64,000 nt of DNA from Hafnia paralvei ATCC 29927 (GCF_001655005.1 NZ_LXET01000038.1:62001-126000), one strand, 5' to 3'; counted from the stretch's first letter, positions 17,910-26,714 are shown. Numbers and translations: made by a program. Notes: generated by a model not told the origin, from the letters alone.

Positions 17910-18536
17910 CTACAGGCAAATCATTTGCCCATTTTCTGGCACATCGTCTTCATCGTGTGTGACTAAAAGGGCGGGGATATTGGCCTGTTTTAACTCATCA
18001 AAGACCCAGCGACGAAAATGTTGGCGCAGTGTTTTATCGAGCTTAGAAAAAGGCTCGTCTAGCGCAACGACCGCAGGGCTAGATAATAGGGTGCGAAGCA
18101 GGCTGATTCTGGCGCGTTGCCCGCCGGAGAGTTCATTTGGAAAGCGGCGGGAAAACTCACTCATCTCAATCTTTGCTAAGGCTTGAGTCACCTGTGAGTG
18201 GCGTTCTGTCCGAGCAACATCATCAGGCAACGCGAATAACAGATTTTGCTCTACGTTGAGATGAGGAAATAATAAGTCATCTTGAAATAGCAGACCGACT
18301 TTGCGTTGATGGGCTGGAAGGTGTGTCACATCTTGCCCATTAATTTTCACTTTTCCTCGTCGTGAAATCGGAGCATGTGCATGCCCTGCAAGCGCTAACA
18401 GCAAGCTTGATTTTCCACACCCGCTCGGCCCCATTAGCGTAAGCGTTTCTCCGCCGGCCACACTCACGTTGAGTTCAGGCGTTAGCGGCACATCATGTAA
18501 ATAGACTTGAAACTGTTCGAGAGTCAACGTGCTCAT
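17910..18536 (-). CDS. ynjD: ABC transporter ATPase YnjD
   Basis: A 208-residue ABC ATPase. Walker A is GPSGCGKSS (about 36-44), the Q-loop is LFQDDLLFPH, the signature is LSGGQRAR, Walker B is VVALDEPFSKLD, and the switch histidine is in LLVTHDEDD. It is the cytoplasmic motor of the uncharacterised YnjBCD importer, related to thiamine, phosphonate and iron importers. It overlaps the end of ynjC by 4 bases. The periplasmic binding protein gene ynjB, which precedes ynjC in E. coli, is missing here. The substrate is unknown. Confidence 0.88.
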   Translation of the reverse strand: MSTLTLEQFQVYLHDVPLTPELNVSVAGGETLTLMGPSGCGKSSLLLALAGHAHAPISRRGKVKINGQDVTHLPAHQRKVGLLFQDDLLFPHLNVEQNLLFALPDDVARTERHSQVTQALAKIEMSEFSRRFPNELSGGQRARISLLRTLLSSPAVVALDEPFSKLDKTLRQHFRRWVFDELKQANIPALLVTHDEDDVPENGQMICL

Positions 18537-20182
18537 TGCTGCTTACTCCTTGAGAAGGTGACGGGGATAAACAGTGCTAACCCGTAGCCGAGCAGTGGCA
18601 GAAAGGTTTGCCACAGCGCTGCAACGGCGGCCATGCGGCGATCGATTCCGCTGGCGTAGGCCACCGTTTCGGTCGCTAAAGTAGGGAAACGACCAGCCCC
18701 GAACCCCAGAGTCGGCAGATAAAGGCCGATACTGACAGCAAAGCCTAGGGCGACGGATATCGCCAGCGGTTTACTCAATAGTGGAATTTTAATATGCCAG
18801 AAGCACGACCACGGGGTTTTCCCTAGTGATTGGGCCGTATAAAGGAGTCTACGATCAAAAGCCTGCCATGTGCCGCTCAGACTGAGGAAGTAGTAAGGCG
18901 TAATAAACAGCATATGGGCGAAAATCACGCTGGGCAGCAGGCCAATCACGTCGAACCAAGCCGCTAAATGTTGTAAACCAAAAATCAGACTGATTTGCGG
19001 TAGCAAAAGAGGTGTGAGTAGCAGCCATAATCCCGTGATTTTATGGCGTAAGAATTGCCATTCAAGAAAGCCTACACAGAGAATCAGACTACAGAAATTG
19101 GCGATGCCAGCGATGAGCAGGCTATTGATGATGGGGGTACCGAGTTGGCTTAGGCTGCTGAGCCAATAATCGAATGTCCATTGCAGTGGCAAGGCAGCAG
19201 GGAACGGCCATCGCCAAGCAATCGACCAGATAAACAAAACGCTATACGAACCCAGCGTCAGCAGTATGCCAACGATCCATAGAGGCCGTAGCGGCATATG
19301 ACGTTTATAGCGTCTTTGACCGTGCGCGTTGCGGCAATAGCGCAGCCAGGCCCTTTCAATCATCAGCCAGAGGACAAAACTAAAAAGCGTGATCCCAAGC
19401 AGGAGCAACGTTCCGCTGGTCGCCAATACCTGATGCGCCAGTGCCGGATCGGTCATCCATTGCCAAATCTGTAGGGATAGCGTTGTGGGCTGCTGTGGTC
19501 CAAGCAAAATAGCGATATCCACCACGGATATGCCAAATGCCAACACGCAGAAGACGGGCAACCGCAGGCCGCGCAGAATCTGTGGCACTAACAACAGCCA
19601 CCAGACGCGAGTTGAAGGATAGCCTAGCGCCACACCTGACTGTATTTGTCGTCGAACATCAATACGTCCGGCGATATTCAGCGCCATTAAAAACAGGAAA
19701 GGTGTTTCTTTCACCGCTAATAGCAACGTCAATGAAAGTGCATAAGGATCGTTGATTATCAGCCAATCAGGTGGGCGAGAGTATCCGGTAAGCGTAGGGG
19801 AAATGACCCTTAGCAACCAGCCAGATGGGGACAACAGCAGGATCAATCCGGTCGCTAAAGCAATGTGGGGTATAGCGAGAATAGCAGTGGAGACAACCCG
19901 CGCGATATGACTATTCTGTCTTAGAATGACCTGCCCACATAACGCCAGAGCTAGCCATAATGATATTAGCGTGGCGGCAAAACCACTGAATATGCTCAGC
20001 GTGATGGATTGCAATATACCTGGCCATTGTAGCAACAGGTGCCACGACGCAAGAAAATGGCTAATGGAAAAAGTATCTGAAAGGGGCTGAAGCATAACCA
20101 GTAGCGCCGCCGCAATCGGCAGCGCACCAGCAAGTATCAGCACAAGAGGGAACAGCGCGAGACAGGAGCAGCCGTTCTTCAT
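18533..20182 (-). CDS. ynjC: ABC transporter permease YnjC (fused two-domain)
   Basis: A 549-residue permease made of two tandem six-helix modules, like FbpB/ThiP-type permeases. The EAA-like coupling loops are visible as VALGYPSTRVWWLLLVPQIL in the first half and QSLGKTPWSCFWHIKIPLL in the second. The ATG at 20182 lies only 3 bases after the purR stop codon, with a weak ribosome binding site, which suggests translational coupling to purR. In E. coli ynjC follows ynjB in a different chromosomal region; here it occupies the gap between purR and punR, which are adjacent in E. coli. Substrate unknown. Confidence 0.87.
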   Translation of the reverse strand: MKNGCSCLALFPLVLILAGALPIAAALLVMLQPLSDTFSISHFLASWHLLLQWPGILQSITLSIFSGFAATLISLWLALALCGQVILRQNSHIARVVSTAILAIPHIALATGLILLLSPSGWLLRVISPTLTGYSRPPDWLIINDPYALSLTLLLAVKETPFLFLMALNIAGRIDVRRQIQSGVALGYPSTRVWWLLLVPQILRGLRLPVFCVLAFGISVVDIAILLGPQQPTTLSLQIWQWMTDPALAHQVLATSGTLLLLGITLFSFVLWLMIERAWLRYCRNAHGQRRYKRHMPLRPLWIVGILLTLGSYSVLFIWSIAWRWPFPAALPLQWTFDYWLSSLSQLGTPIINSLLIAGIANFCSLILCVGFLEWQFLRHKITGLWLLLTPLLLPQISLIFGLQHLAAWFDVIGLLPSVIFAHMLFITPYYFLSLSGTWQAFDRRLLYTAQSLGKTPWSCFWHIKIPLLSKPLAISVALGFAVSIGLYLPTLGFGAGRFPTLATETVAYASGIDRRMAAVAALWQTFLPLLGYGLALFIPVTFSRSKQQ

Positions 20183-20185
20183 CGC

Positions 20186-21211
20186 TTAGCGGCGATAGTC
20201 CAGATAAGGGCCATCGGCTACTGAACGACGCTCTACCAATTTAGGGTGCACTTCGATAGTCTGAGAATCTTCGCGTTTGCTCACGATACGATCAAGCAGC
20301 ATATCAAAGGCCATCGCACCTAGACGCTCTTTCGGCTGATGAATAGTGGTTAATGCCGGAGTGAAGTAACGTGCGTTACGTACGTTATCATACCCGATCA
20401 CCGAAATATCTTGTGGGACGCGCAACCCCATTTCATCTGCGGCGCAGATGGCGCCCATGGCCATGATGTCTCCACCCACAAAAACGGCTGTCGGGCGATG
20501 CTTTTGCGAGAGAATTTGGTGCATAGCTTTGTATCCAGACTCGGGTTCAAAGTCACCTTCAACCATCCACTCATCGCGCGTTGGGATATTGGCCTCTTGT
20601 AGCGCTTTCAGGAAGCCCCGCAGGCGTCCACCGCCGGTATTGCGCGACAGCTGTCCGGTAATGGCACCAATGTCACGATGGCCGCGTTCAATCAAATAAC
20701 GGCCCGCTAAATAGCCCCCTTCGAAGGCGTTATCTTGAATCGCATCGGTAAAGTCGCTGCGCTGCGTTCCCCAGTCCATAACGACCATCGGAATATTACG
20801 GTAGTCTTCTAGCGTCTGTAGTAGGTTCTCTGGATACTCAGAGCACATCACCAGCAGGCCATCAACACGCTTTTGTGCCAACATGGCGAGATAGGCTTTT
20901 TGCTTTTCTGGATTGTTATGCGAATTGCACAGAATTAGGGTATAGCCTTGGCTGTAGCAGGCGTTCTCTACGGCTTCGATGACCTCAGCAAAATAGGGCG
21001 CTTCACTGGAGGTGGCCAGTAAACCGATCGATTTAGTGTGGTTAACTTTCAGGCTACGGGCGACGGCACTGGGAGAATAGTGCAGCTCTTTAATTGCTTC
21101 CCATACCGCGGCTTTGGTCTCTTCGGCGACAAAGCGCGTTTTATTAATGACATGAGACACAGTCGTGGTGGAAACGCCCGCGCGTTTTGCCACATCTTTA
21201 ATCGTTGCCAT
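20186..21211 (-). CDS. purR: Purine repressor PurR
   Basis: A 341-residue LacI-family repressor, the E. coli length. The N-terminal HTH and hinge (TIKDVAKRAGVSTTTVSHVI, then SPSAVARSLK) lie at 3-57. The corepressor domain holds the expected conserved segments (SSEAPYFAEVIEAVE, VMDWG, FEGGYLAGRYLIERGH, IGYDN). With hypoxanthine or guanine bound it represses purine, pyrimidine and one-carbon genes, and in E. coli also itself. A candidate operator sits about 50 bases upstream. The downstream ynjC starts 3 bases after the stop, so ynjCD may be read from the purR promoter. Confidence 0.97.
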   Translation of the reverse strand: MATIKDVAKRAGVSTTTVSHVINKTRFVAEETKAAVWEAIKELHYSPSAVARSLKVNHTKSIGLLATSSEAPYFAEVIEAVENACYSQGYTLILCNSHNNPEKQKAYLAMLAQKRVDGLLVMCSEYPENLLQTLEDYRNIPMVVMDWGTQRSDFTDAIQDNAFEGGYLAGRYLIERGHRDIGAITGQLSRNTGGGRLRGFLKALQEANIPTRDEWMVEGDFEPESGYKAMHQILSQKHRPTAVFVGGDIMAMGAICAADEMGLRVPQDISVIGYDNVRNARYFTPALTTIHQPKERLGAMAFDMLLDRIVSKREDSQTIEVHPKLVERRSVADGPYLDYRR

Positions 21212-21256
21212 GAAACAGATGACTCCTAAGCTTATGTAATCAAAACATAGCTATTG

Positions 21257-21272
21257 TGTTAATCGTTTGCTT
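21257..21272 (-). promoter_or_regulatory. Candidate PurR operator upstream of purR
   Basis: Read on the minus strand, AAGCAAACGATTAACA contains the perfect left core GCAAACG of the PurR box (consensus ACGCAAACGTTTTCGT), but the right half is degenerate. E. coli purR is autoregulated, so an operator here is expected. Confidence 0.5.
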
Positions 21273-21567
21273 ACGTACATCTAAAATTACACCGAATGAA
21301 AGCACATAAAATAAATGAATATGCAGAGACTTCGAGTGCCAGCCTATTCTTTTTCGTTATGAAAGCTGATACGTAGCAGTAAACCGTAAATTTTGGCCTA
21401 TAAAATGCAAAAGGGGAAGTCAAAATTAGGGGATAAGAGAAAGAATAATAGAATGATTTTCTGCGTGTGATCTCATTTGATGTATGTAAAAATGATTTCA
21501 CACACTTTCTGCAAGTGTTTATGTATAATAAAAATTGATCTGATAACGAAATGCGGGAGATGAGCAC

Positions 21568-21657
21568 ATGGAAACCGATCTGAAATATTCCCTAATGACG
21601 ACGGTTGCTGCTTTGGCAGTTATTGTTATCTTTAGCTTTGTAGCAGCGCTGCACTGA
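21568..21657 (+). CDS. ynhF: YnhF, 29-residue stress-response membrane peptide
   Basis: A 29-residue open frame (METDLKYSLMTTVAAL, then AVIVIFSFVAALH) that aligns along its whole length with E. coli YnhF. One hydrophobic helix (about 9-27) marks it as a small inner-membrane protein. GGGAG lies at a good distance before the ATG. YnhF is a stress-linked small protein with no known mechanism. It lies between purR and sodB, the same neighbourhood as in E. coli, although ydhP is absent here. A strong terminator follows about 45 bases later. Confidence 0.85.
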   Translation: METDLKYSLMTTVAALAVIVIFSFVAALH

Positions 21658-21702
21658 TTTAAAGACGTGTTGGAATCTTTAGTTATTAACATGACTAAAA
21701 CA

Positions 21703-21726
21703 AAAGGCGGTCAATCGACCGCCTTT
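21703..21726. terminator. Bidirectional terminator between ynhF and sodB
   Basis: A 10-bp stem (AAAGGCGGTC / GACCGCCTTT) with a 4-base loop, placed between convergent ynhF and sodB. Confidence 0.85.
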
Positions 21727-21748
21727 CTTATATACGTACGTTAAAAAC

Positions 21749-22327
21749 TTATGCCAAGTTTTTAGCGACGAATTCCCAGTTTACCAGAGCCCAGAAGTTC
21801 TCTAGATATTTAGGACGCGCATTGCGGTAATCGATGTAGTAAGCGTGTTCCCAAACGTCCACGGTCAGCAGTGGTTTGTCGCCGCTGGTCAATGGGGTTG
21901 CTGCGTTTGAGGTATTAACGATAGCTAAAGAACCGTCCGCTTTTTTAACCAGCCACGTCCAGCCAGAACCAAAGTTGCCCACGGCAGATTTAGTCAGTTC
22001 TTCTTTGAAGGCTTCGAAAGAACCAAAGGCTTTGTTAATGGCGTCTGCTACTGCGCCAGTAGGTGCGTTGCCGCCTTTTGGAGACAGGCAGTGCCAGTAG
22101 AAGGTATGGTTCCAAACCTGAGCGGCGTTGTTAAAGATACCGCCAGTAGAGGTCTTGATGATCTCTTCCAGTGATTTACCTTCAAACTCGGTGCCTTTGA
22201 TCAGGTTGTTTAGGTTTACCACGTAGGTGTTGTGATGCTTACCGTAATGGTATTCCAGAGTTTCTGCGGAGATGTGCGGCTCGAGTGCGTTTTTTTCGTA
22301 TGGTAATGCAGGTAATTCAAAAGACAT
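21749..22327 (-). CDS. sodB: Iron superoxide dismutase SodB
   Basis: A 192-residue cytoplasmic Fe-superoxide dismutase. The four metal ligands fall at the canonical positions His27, His74, Asp157 and His161 (DVWEHAYYIDYRNAR). The N-terminus SFELPALPYEKNALEPHIS is nearly that of E. coli SodB. It converts superoxide to peroxide and oxygen. The leader ends in AATAATAGGAGAGAGCAATG, very like the E. coli ribosome-binding region that is paired by the iron-starvation sRNA RyhB, so RyhB repression is likely but not shown. A long palindrome lies further upstream. Confidence 0.97.
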   Translation of the reverse strand: MSFELPALPYEKNALEPHISAETLEYHYGKHHNTYVVNLNNLIKGTEFEGKSLEEIIKTSTGGIFNNAAQVWNHTFYWHCLSPKGGNAPTGAVADAINKAFGSFEAFKEELTKSAVGNFGSGWTWLVKKADGSLAIVNTSNAATPLTSGDKPLLTVDVWEHAYYIDYRNARPKYLENFWALVNWEFVAKNLA

Positions 22328-22648
22328 TGCTCTCTCCTATTATTGATCTATTTTGCGATGAAACAGTTACACGCAAGTGTTTTATGTTTCATGCATCACA
22401 CTAACGTTAACGTCAGTGTGCGGGTTTTTAAATTTGAAACGATCTTGTTGTGCTCTTGTTATGGGGATCGATTTTAGCAAGTTTTGAGTCTAATAACAGG
22501 CTAAATTTTGCTTTTTGGTTATCAATTGATGAATTGTCCATCAGTAACACTGCGAGACATCAAGGTACGAAGGAAGGATATTGAGAAAGGAGAGGGGAAA
22601 TTACAGGGATTATCCGTTATATGAATAAATCCCTGTTGCTTGGCATAT
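22328..22648. other. sodB promoter/leader region with a 24-bp palindrome
   Basis: A 321-base gap between mepH and sodB, both on the minus strand. At 22397-22420 lies a 24-bp inverted repeat, CACACT-AACGTTAACGTC-AGTGTG, with a single mismatched pair. It sits about 70-93 bases upstream of the sodB start. It may be an operator or a leader hairpin; no regulator could be assigned. No gene was seen in the rest. Confidence 0.6.
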
Positions 22649-23620
22649 CTAACGAATTGTTTTTGGCGTCATGACACGGCGAGCACCCACATAGTGACCC
22701 TGCCAATAATCGTTATCCAGATAACTGATACGAATTTGTTCACCAGTGCGCGGTGACTGGATGAATTTACCTTCACCCATATAGACACCCACATGATCGG
22801 CAGCGCCACGGTTGTTAATGCGGAAGAAGACTAAATCGCCTTTTTGTAACTCAGTTTTCTTCACCGGAGCTGCATCGCGCAGATGATACATCTCGTTAGC
22901 TGTGCGTGGGATTTTGATACTCAGCAAATCTTGATAGGCATAGTAGACTAAACCGCTGCAATCGAACCCGGTGCTAGGTGATGAGCCTCCCCAGCGGTAG
23001 GGTTTGCCAACCTGATTCATCAGCTTGTTCATCGCGGTCTGTTTAGCATTCTGGTAGCGCTTTTTATGCTGTGGACTCAAACGGATTGGCTTGCCATCAA
23101 CGATCTCAACATTATTCTGATTTAGCGCGAGCTTAGCCAATTCATTTTTGCTGTTTAGTTTGCCGCGTTGACGACCATAGCTCTTTTTATTGCCGACATG
23201 CGCAAGCGTTGCGGTTCTGGCGCTTGCCTTTTTTTCAGCAGATTTTTTATTTGGTTTAGATAGAGAGGCTAATACCGCTTTATCAATTTTCTTGCTGTTG
23301 GCTTTATTACGAGCAACTTCACGATTGCGGGCAAATTTGCTGGCTAAAGCGCTATTCTGCGAGGCCGACTCTTTTTTAGCGTTTTGTTTTTTACTCGCGA
23401 CTGTTTTATCGCTGCTCTTTTTGTTTTTAGCGGTAGAAGTCGTTGGCGTTTTTTCTTTTTTGCTAGCCGCAGGCTTTCGCTTTTTACGATCGGCGGCTTC
23501 GCTACTGGTCGTGTGCGACTTTCGCTGATCGGCAACGACTTTATGCCCCGGAGAGGCATTGGCGGCATTAGCAAATAGCTGAGTAAACAGCAGAACAAAG
23601 AGTGCGATATATAGACGCAT
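22649..23620 (-). CDS. mepH: Murein DD-endopeptidase MepH (YdhO)
   Basis: A 323-residue exported NlpC/P60 hydrolase. The signal peptide MRLYIALFVLLFTQLFANAANA is followed by a long Lys/Ala/Ser-rich, probably disordered linker (about 25-190). The C-terminal NlpC/P60 domain begins near MNKLMNQVGKPYRWGG and holds the catalytic Cys in TGFDCSGLVYYAY and His in ADHVGVYMG. The C-terminus HYVGARRVMTPKT matches E. coli. MepH cuts the D-Ala to mDAP crosslinks of peptidoglycan during growth. The protein is about 50 residues longer than the 271-residue E. coli enzyme, all of it in the basic linker. The ATG at 23620 is chosen for its signal peptide; the upstream in-frame extension has none. Confidence 0.92.
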   Translation of the reverse strand: MRLYIALFVLLFTQLFANAANASPGHKVVADQRKSHTTSSEAADRKKRKPAASKKEKTPTTSTAKNKKSSDKTVASKKQNAKKESASQNSALASKFARNREVARNKANSKKIDKAVLASLSKPNKKSAEKKASARTATLAHVGNKKSYGRQRGKLNSKNELAKLALNQNNVEIVDGKPIRLSPQHKKRYQNAKQTAMNKLMNQVGKPYRWGGSSPSTGFDCSGLVYYAYQDLLSIKIPRTANEMYHLRDAAPVKKTELQKGDLVFFRINNRGAADHVGVYMGEGKFIQSPRTGEQIRISYLDNDYWQGHYVGARRVMTPKTIR

Positions 23621-23984
23621 TGGTAGGTTCCAGGCTTTGTCCCAAGAAAAAAACATGGCAAACAGTATTAAATAAACAACAGGAACAGAACAGCATTCAT
23701 TTCCGCTATTTATATTCTCTTTGTGACTAAATGTTACAAGAGTTAAATCGGATGCTGTTTTGAACAAATTCTGCTGTAAATCTAAACACGAACCAAACGG
23801 ATATAGCATAGCATGTTTTTAGATTAAACTGAGCTTAAGCGATAAGGGATCGAAACACCTCAGAAATACCCCTATAAAAGATGGCGTTTTTTTCTAAGAG
23901 CGTCGCTGCGTACAATCCAGTACAATAATTTGATATGCACTTGCATGCTGTCTGCATAACACTGGTTAGAGGAAGTAAAACAAA
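23621..23984. other. Divergent mepH-grxD promoter region
   Basis: The 364 bases between mepH (minus) and grxD (plus) contain no credible gene. Both promoters should lie here; none was assigned confidently. Confidence 0.4.
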
Positions 23985-24332
23985 ATGACAATGACCACTA
24001 TTGAAAAAATTCAGCGCCAACTTGCTGAAAACCCAATTATTTTATACATGAAAGGTTCGCCAAAATTGCCGAGCTGTGGTTTTTCTGCTCAGGCCGTTCA
24101 GGCATTGTCTGCGTGTGGCGAGCGTTTTGCCTATGTCGATATTTTGCAAAATCCTGATATTCGCGCCGAATTGCCAAAATATGCTAACTGGCCAACCTTC
24201 CCACAATTGTGGGTCGAAGGTGAGCTGGTGGGCGGCTGTGACATCATTATCGAAATGTACCGCGCCGGTGAATTGCAGCAGTTGATTAAAGAAACTGCGG
24301 CGAAGCATCCCGCTCAGGAAGAACAGCAATAG
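23985..24332 (+). CDS. grxD: Monothiol glutaredoxin GrxD
   Basis: A 115-residue CGFS monothiol glutaredoxin. The active-site Cys31 is in KLPSCGFS, and the glutathione-contacting NWPTFPQLWV and GGCDI are conserved. Such proteins hold a bridging [2Fe-2S] cluster with glutathione and pass it on, often together with BolA proteins. Two starts are possible, ATG at 23985 or 23991; a purine-rich GAGGAAG precedes both. In E. coli grxD is followed by lhr and then rnt; here the helicase gene lhr is missing. Confidence 0.96.
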   Translation: MTMTTIEKIQRQLAENPIILYMKGSPKLPSCGFSAQAVQALSACGERFAYVDILQNPDIRAELPKYANWPTFPQLWVEGELVGGCDIIIEMYRAGELQQLIKETAAKHPAQEEQQ

Positions 24333-24352
24333 TGATATTGTTGTCGCATAAA

Positions 24353-24382
24353 ACAAAGGCGCCTTAGGGCGCCTTTGTTATT
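24353..24382. terminator. Bidirectional terminator between grxD and the antiporter gene
   Basis: An 11-bp stem (ACAAAGGCGCC / GGCGCCTTTGT) with a TTAG loop, A residues before it and TTATTTT after it. Confidence 0.85.
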
Positions 24383-24393
24383 TTGGGTGCAGC

Positions 24394-25716
24394 TTACAGC
24401 GTCATTGCAGCGATCCAGCCGAAGGCTAACAAGGGTAGGTTATAGTGCAAGAATGTAGGAACAACCGAATCCCAAATGTGATCGTGCTGACCATCCATAT
24501 TTAAGCCCGAAGTGGGGCCGAGCGTTGAGTCTGAGGCGGGGGAACCTGCATCGCCAAGTGCACCGGCTACGCCGACAATGGCAATTGTCGCCATCGGTGA
24601 AAAACCAAAAGCGATACACAATGGAACATAAATTGCGGCGATAATTGGCACCGTCGAGAATGAAGAGCCAATCCCCATGGTGATGATCAGTCCGACGAAT
24701 AGCATTAAAAAGGCCGCTAAACCGCGATTATTACCGATCACGCTCTCAATCGAAACAACCAGCGTTTCAACGCTGCCGGTGGCTTTAATCACTGCGGCGA
24801 ATCCTGATGCGGTGATCATAATAAAGCCAATCATCGCCATCATATGTACACCGCGGGTGAAAACATCCTGAGTTTCTTTCCAATGAATGACGCCACCCGC
24901 GATAAAGACCATGAACCCCACCAGTGCGCCGAGCACGATGGAGTTGGTCGCCAACTGAACACCTAATGCTGCGAGTATCGCTAGACCGGCCACCCACAAG
25001 TGACGTGTTTTTACGCTTTTGTGCTCTGGTTCTGCAGCAAGAATTTTGCGCTCGCTGTAGCGGCGTGGTTTACGATAACTGAAAAATACGGCTATCAGCA
25101 GCCCAACAACCATGCCTAATCCCGGTAGCAGCATCGCGTGAGGAACTTGTGACGCTGTCACGTTTAGGCCGTTGCCGTTCAAATTCTTTAACAGAATATT
25201 GTTCAGGAAGATGCCGCCAAAGCCGATGGGCAATACCATATAAGGCGTTATTAAACCAAAGGTCAGCACGCAGGCCACCGCACGGCGATCGAGATTCATG
25301 CGTGAAAACACGTGGAGCAAAGGGGGGATCAAGATCGGGATAAATGCGATGTGAATGGGGATCAGGTTTTGCGACGAAATAGCGATGAGAGAAATAATCA
25401 GCAGCAAACCGTACTTAAACCAAAATAGTTTACTGGCGCTTGGCTGATGCCCCATTCGGGCAATGACTTTCTGAGCCAATATATCGGTGATACCCGAACG
25501 GGAGATAGCAACGGCGAAAGTCCCTAGCATCGCGTAACTTAGTGCAATTTCAGCGCCACCACCGAGACCACCGCTAAAAGTAGTTAGGGTCGTTTCAAGA
25601 GTGAGTCCGCCAACCAGACCACCGGTAATAGCCGCAAAGATTAACGCGATAACCACGTTCACCCGCATTAAACTCAGTAAAAGCATCACCGTGACGGCGA
25701 CAACAACAGCGTTCAT
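24394..25716 (-). CDS. Na+/H+ antiporter family membrane protein (YuiF-like)
   Basis: A 440-residue polytopic membrane protein with about eleven to twelve hydrophobic helices. Conserved polar stretches include GGLGGGAEIALSYAMLGTFAVAI, SSQNLIPIHIAFIPILIPP and GDAGSPASDSTLGPTSGLN. The last is the hallmark of the NhaC-like/YuiF group of ion transporters. Members are annotated as Na+/H+ antiporters, and some were proposed as amino-acid (histidine) permeases, so the substrate is uncertain. An ATG at 25716 is preferred to a TTG at 25740, although the ribosome binding site is weak for both. The gene occupies the place of lhr between grxD and rnt relative to E. coli. Confidence 0.75.
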   Translation of the reverse strand: MNAVVVAVTVMLLLSLMRVNVVIALIFAAITGGLVGGLTLETTLTTFSGGLGGGAEIALSYAMLGTFAVAISRSGITDILAQKVIARMGHQPSASKLFWFKYGLLLIISLIAISSQNLIPIHIAFIPILIPPLLHVFSRMNLDRRAVACVLTFGLITPYMVLPIGFGGIFLNNILLKNLNGNGLNVTASQVPHAMLLPGLGMVVGLLIAVFFSYRKPRRYSERKILAAEPEHKSVKTRHLWVAGLAILAALGVQLATNSIVLGALVGFMVFIAGGVIHWKETQDVFTRGVHMMAMIGFIMITASGFAAVIKATGSVETLVVSIESVIGNNRGLAAFLMLFVGLIITMGIGSSFSTVPIIAAIYVPLCIAFGFSPMATIAIVGVAGALGDAGSPASDSTLGPTSGLNMDGQHDHIWDSVVPTFLHYNLPLLAFGWIAAMTL

Positions 25717-25883
25717 AGACGTCAATGTCCCAGAGTTCAAAAATTATAAAACACGTTTAATAACATTTTTTTCGCATTAACACGACAAAAACAAGAATTA
25801 GCCGGAGTGGGAGGGCATAGCTCAAGGGTTGTATAGACAACTAAATTAGAGGAAAAGCCCGCTAGATAGCGAGCTATTAATCT

Positions 25884-26540
25884 TTATTCAGCGCTTTCTT
25901 CCGCATTGGCGGGCAGAGGCCATCCACCCATACGTTTCCAGCGGTTTACCAATTCACAAAACAGCGTTGCCGTCTGTTCTGTATCGTAGAGCGCGGAGTG
26001 TGCTTGGGTGCTGTCAAATGGGATATTGGCGGCAATGCAGGCCTTAGCCAGCACGGTTTGACCTAATACTAGCCCGCTCAGCGCGGCAGTATCGAAAGTG
26101 GCGAACGGATGGAAAGGGTTGCGTTTTAAGCCAACGCGCTCAGCCGCGGCCATCACAAACGAGTGATCAAAGTGGGCATTGTGCGCCACAATGACGGCAC
26201 GATTACAGTCGTGTTCTTTAATGCCTTTACGTACGGCTTTGAAGATGGCGTGTAAGGCTTCGTATTCGCTGACCGCACCGCGCAATGGGTTTTCCGGATC
26301 AATACCGTTGAATGCCAAAGCTTCAGGAACCAGTACGGAGCCAACAAAAGGCTCAACGTGAAAATGAAGTGTTTCGTCGGGCTCTAACCATCCATCGTCA
26401 GTCATACGTAATGTGACTGCCGCAATTTCAAGTAGCGCGTTGGTGTTGGCATCAAAACCTGCGGTTTCGACATCAATGACAACAGGATAGAACCCGCGAA
26501 AGCGCGCGCTCAGCGTATTTAGATTGGTGGTTTCAGCCAT
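25884..26540 (-). CDS. rnt: Ribonuclease T
   Basis: A 218-residue DEDD-family 3'-5' exonuclease. Exo I motif VIDVETAGF gives Asp23 and Glu25. The later HNAHFDHSFVMAA and STQAHSALYDTEQTA blocks give the remaining catalytic Asp and His residues. RNase T trims the 3' CCA end of tRNAs and matures 5S and 23S rRNA. The ATG at 26540 is used rather than an in-frame TTG two codons upstream. It is followed downstream by the antiporter gene and preceded by gloA, which has its own terminator. Confidence 0.96.
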   Translation of the reverse strand: MAETTNLNTLSARFRGFYPVVIDVETAGFDANTNALLEIAAVTLRMTDDGWLEPDETLHFHVEPFVGSVLVPEALAFNGIDPENPLRGAVSEYEALHAIFKAVRKGIKEHDCNRAVIVAHNAHFDHSFVMAAAERVGLKRNPFHPFATFDTAALSGLVLGQTVLAKACIAANIPFDSTQAHSALYDTEQTATLFCELVNRWKRMGGWPLPANAEESAE

Positions 26541-26639
26541 GTTCAACTTCTGGTCTATGGAATGCAGCGCGCATTATGGCAAATTTTTACGTAGTTTGCA
26601 GTCCGCAAACGCGGTACGAGCCTCATTCATGCATCAGAT

Positions 26640-26666
26640 AAAAAAGCGGACGCTAAGGCGCCCGCT
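26640..26666 (-). terminator. Rho-independent terminator of gloA
   Basis: On the minus strand AGCGGGCGC-CTTA-GCGTCCGCT (one G-U pair) is followed by six T residues, about 50 bases after the gloA stop codon. Confidence 0.85.
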
Positions 26667-26714
26667 CGGTTTTTGCTCAAACCACATGGGTTTGATACGT
26701 TCTGGTACTTAGGA

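Noticed and set aside
21212..21567. The transporter gene ydhP next to purR
   Set aside because: Present in E. coli between sodB and purR; here the gap contains only a possible operator and the upstream region of ynhF.
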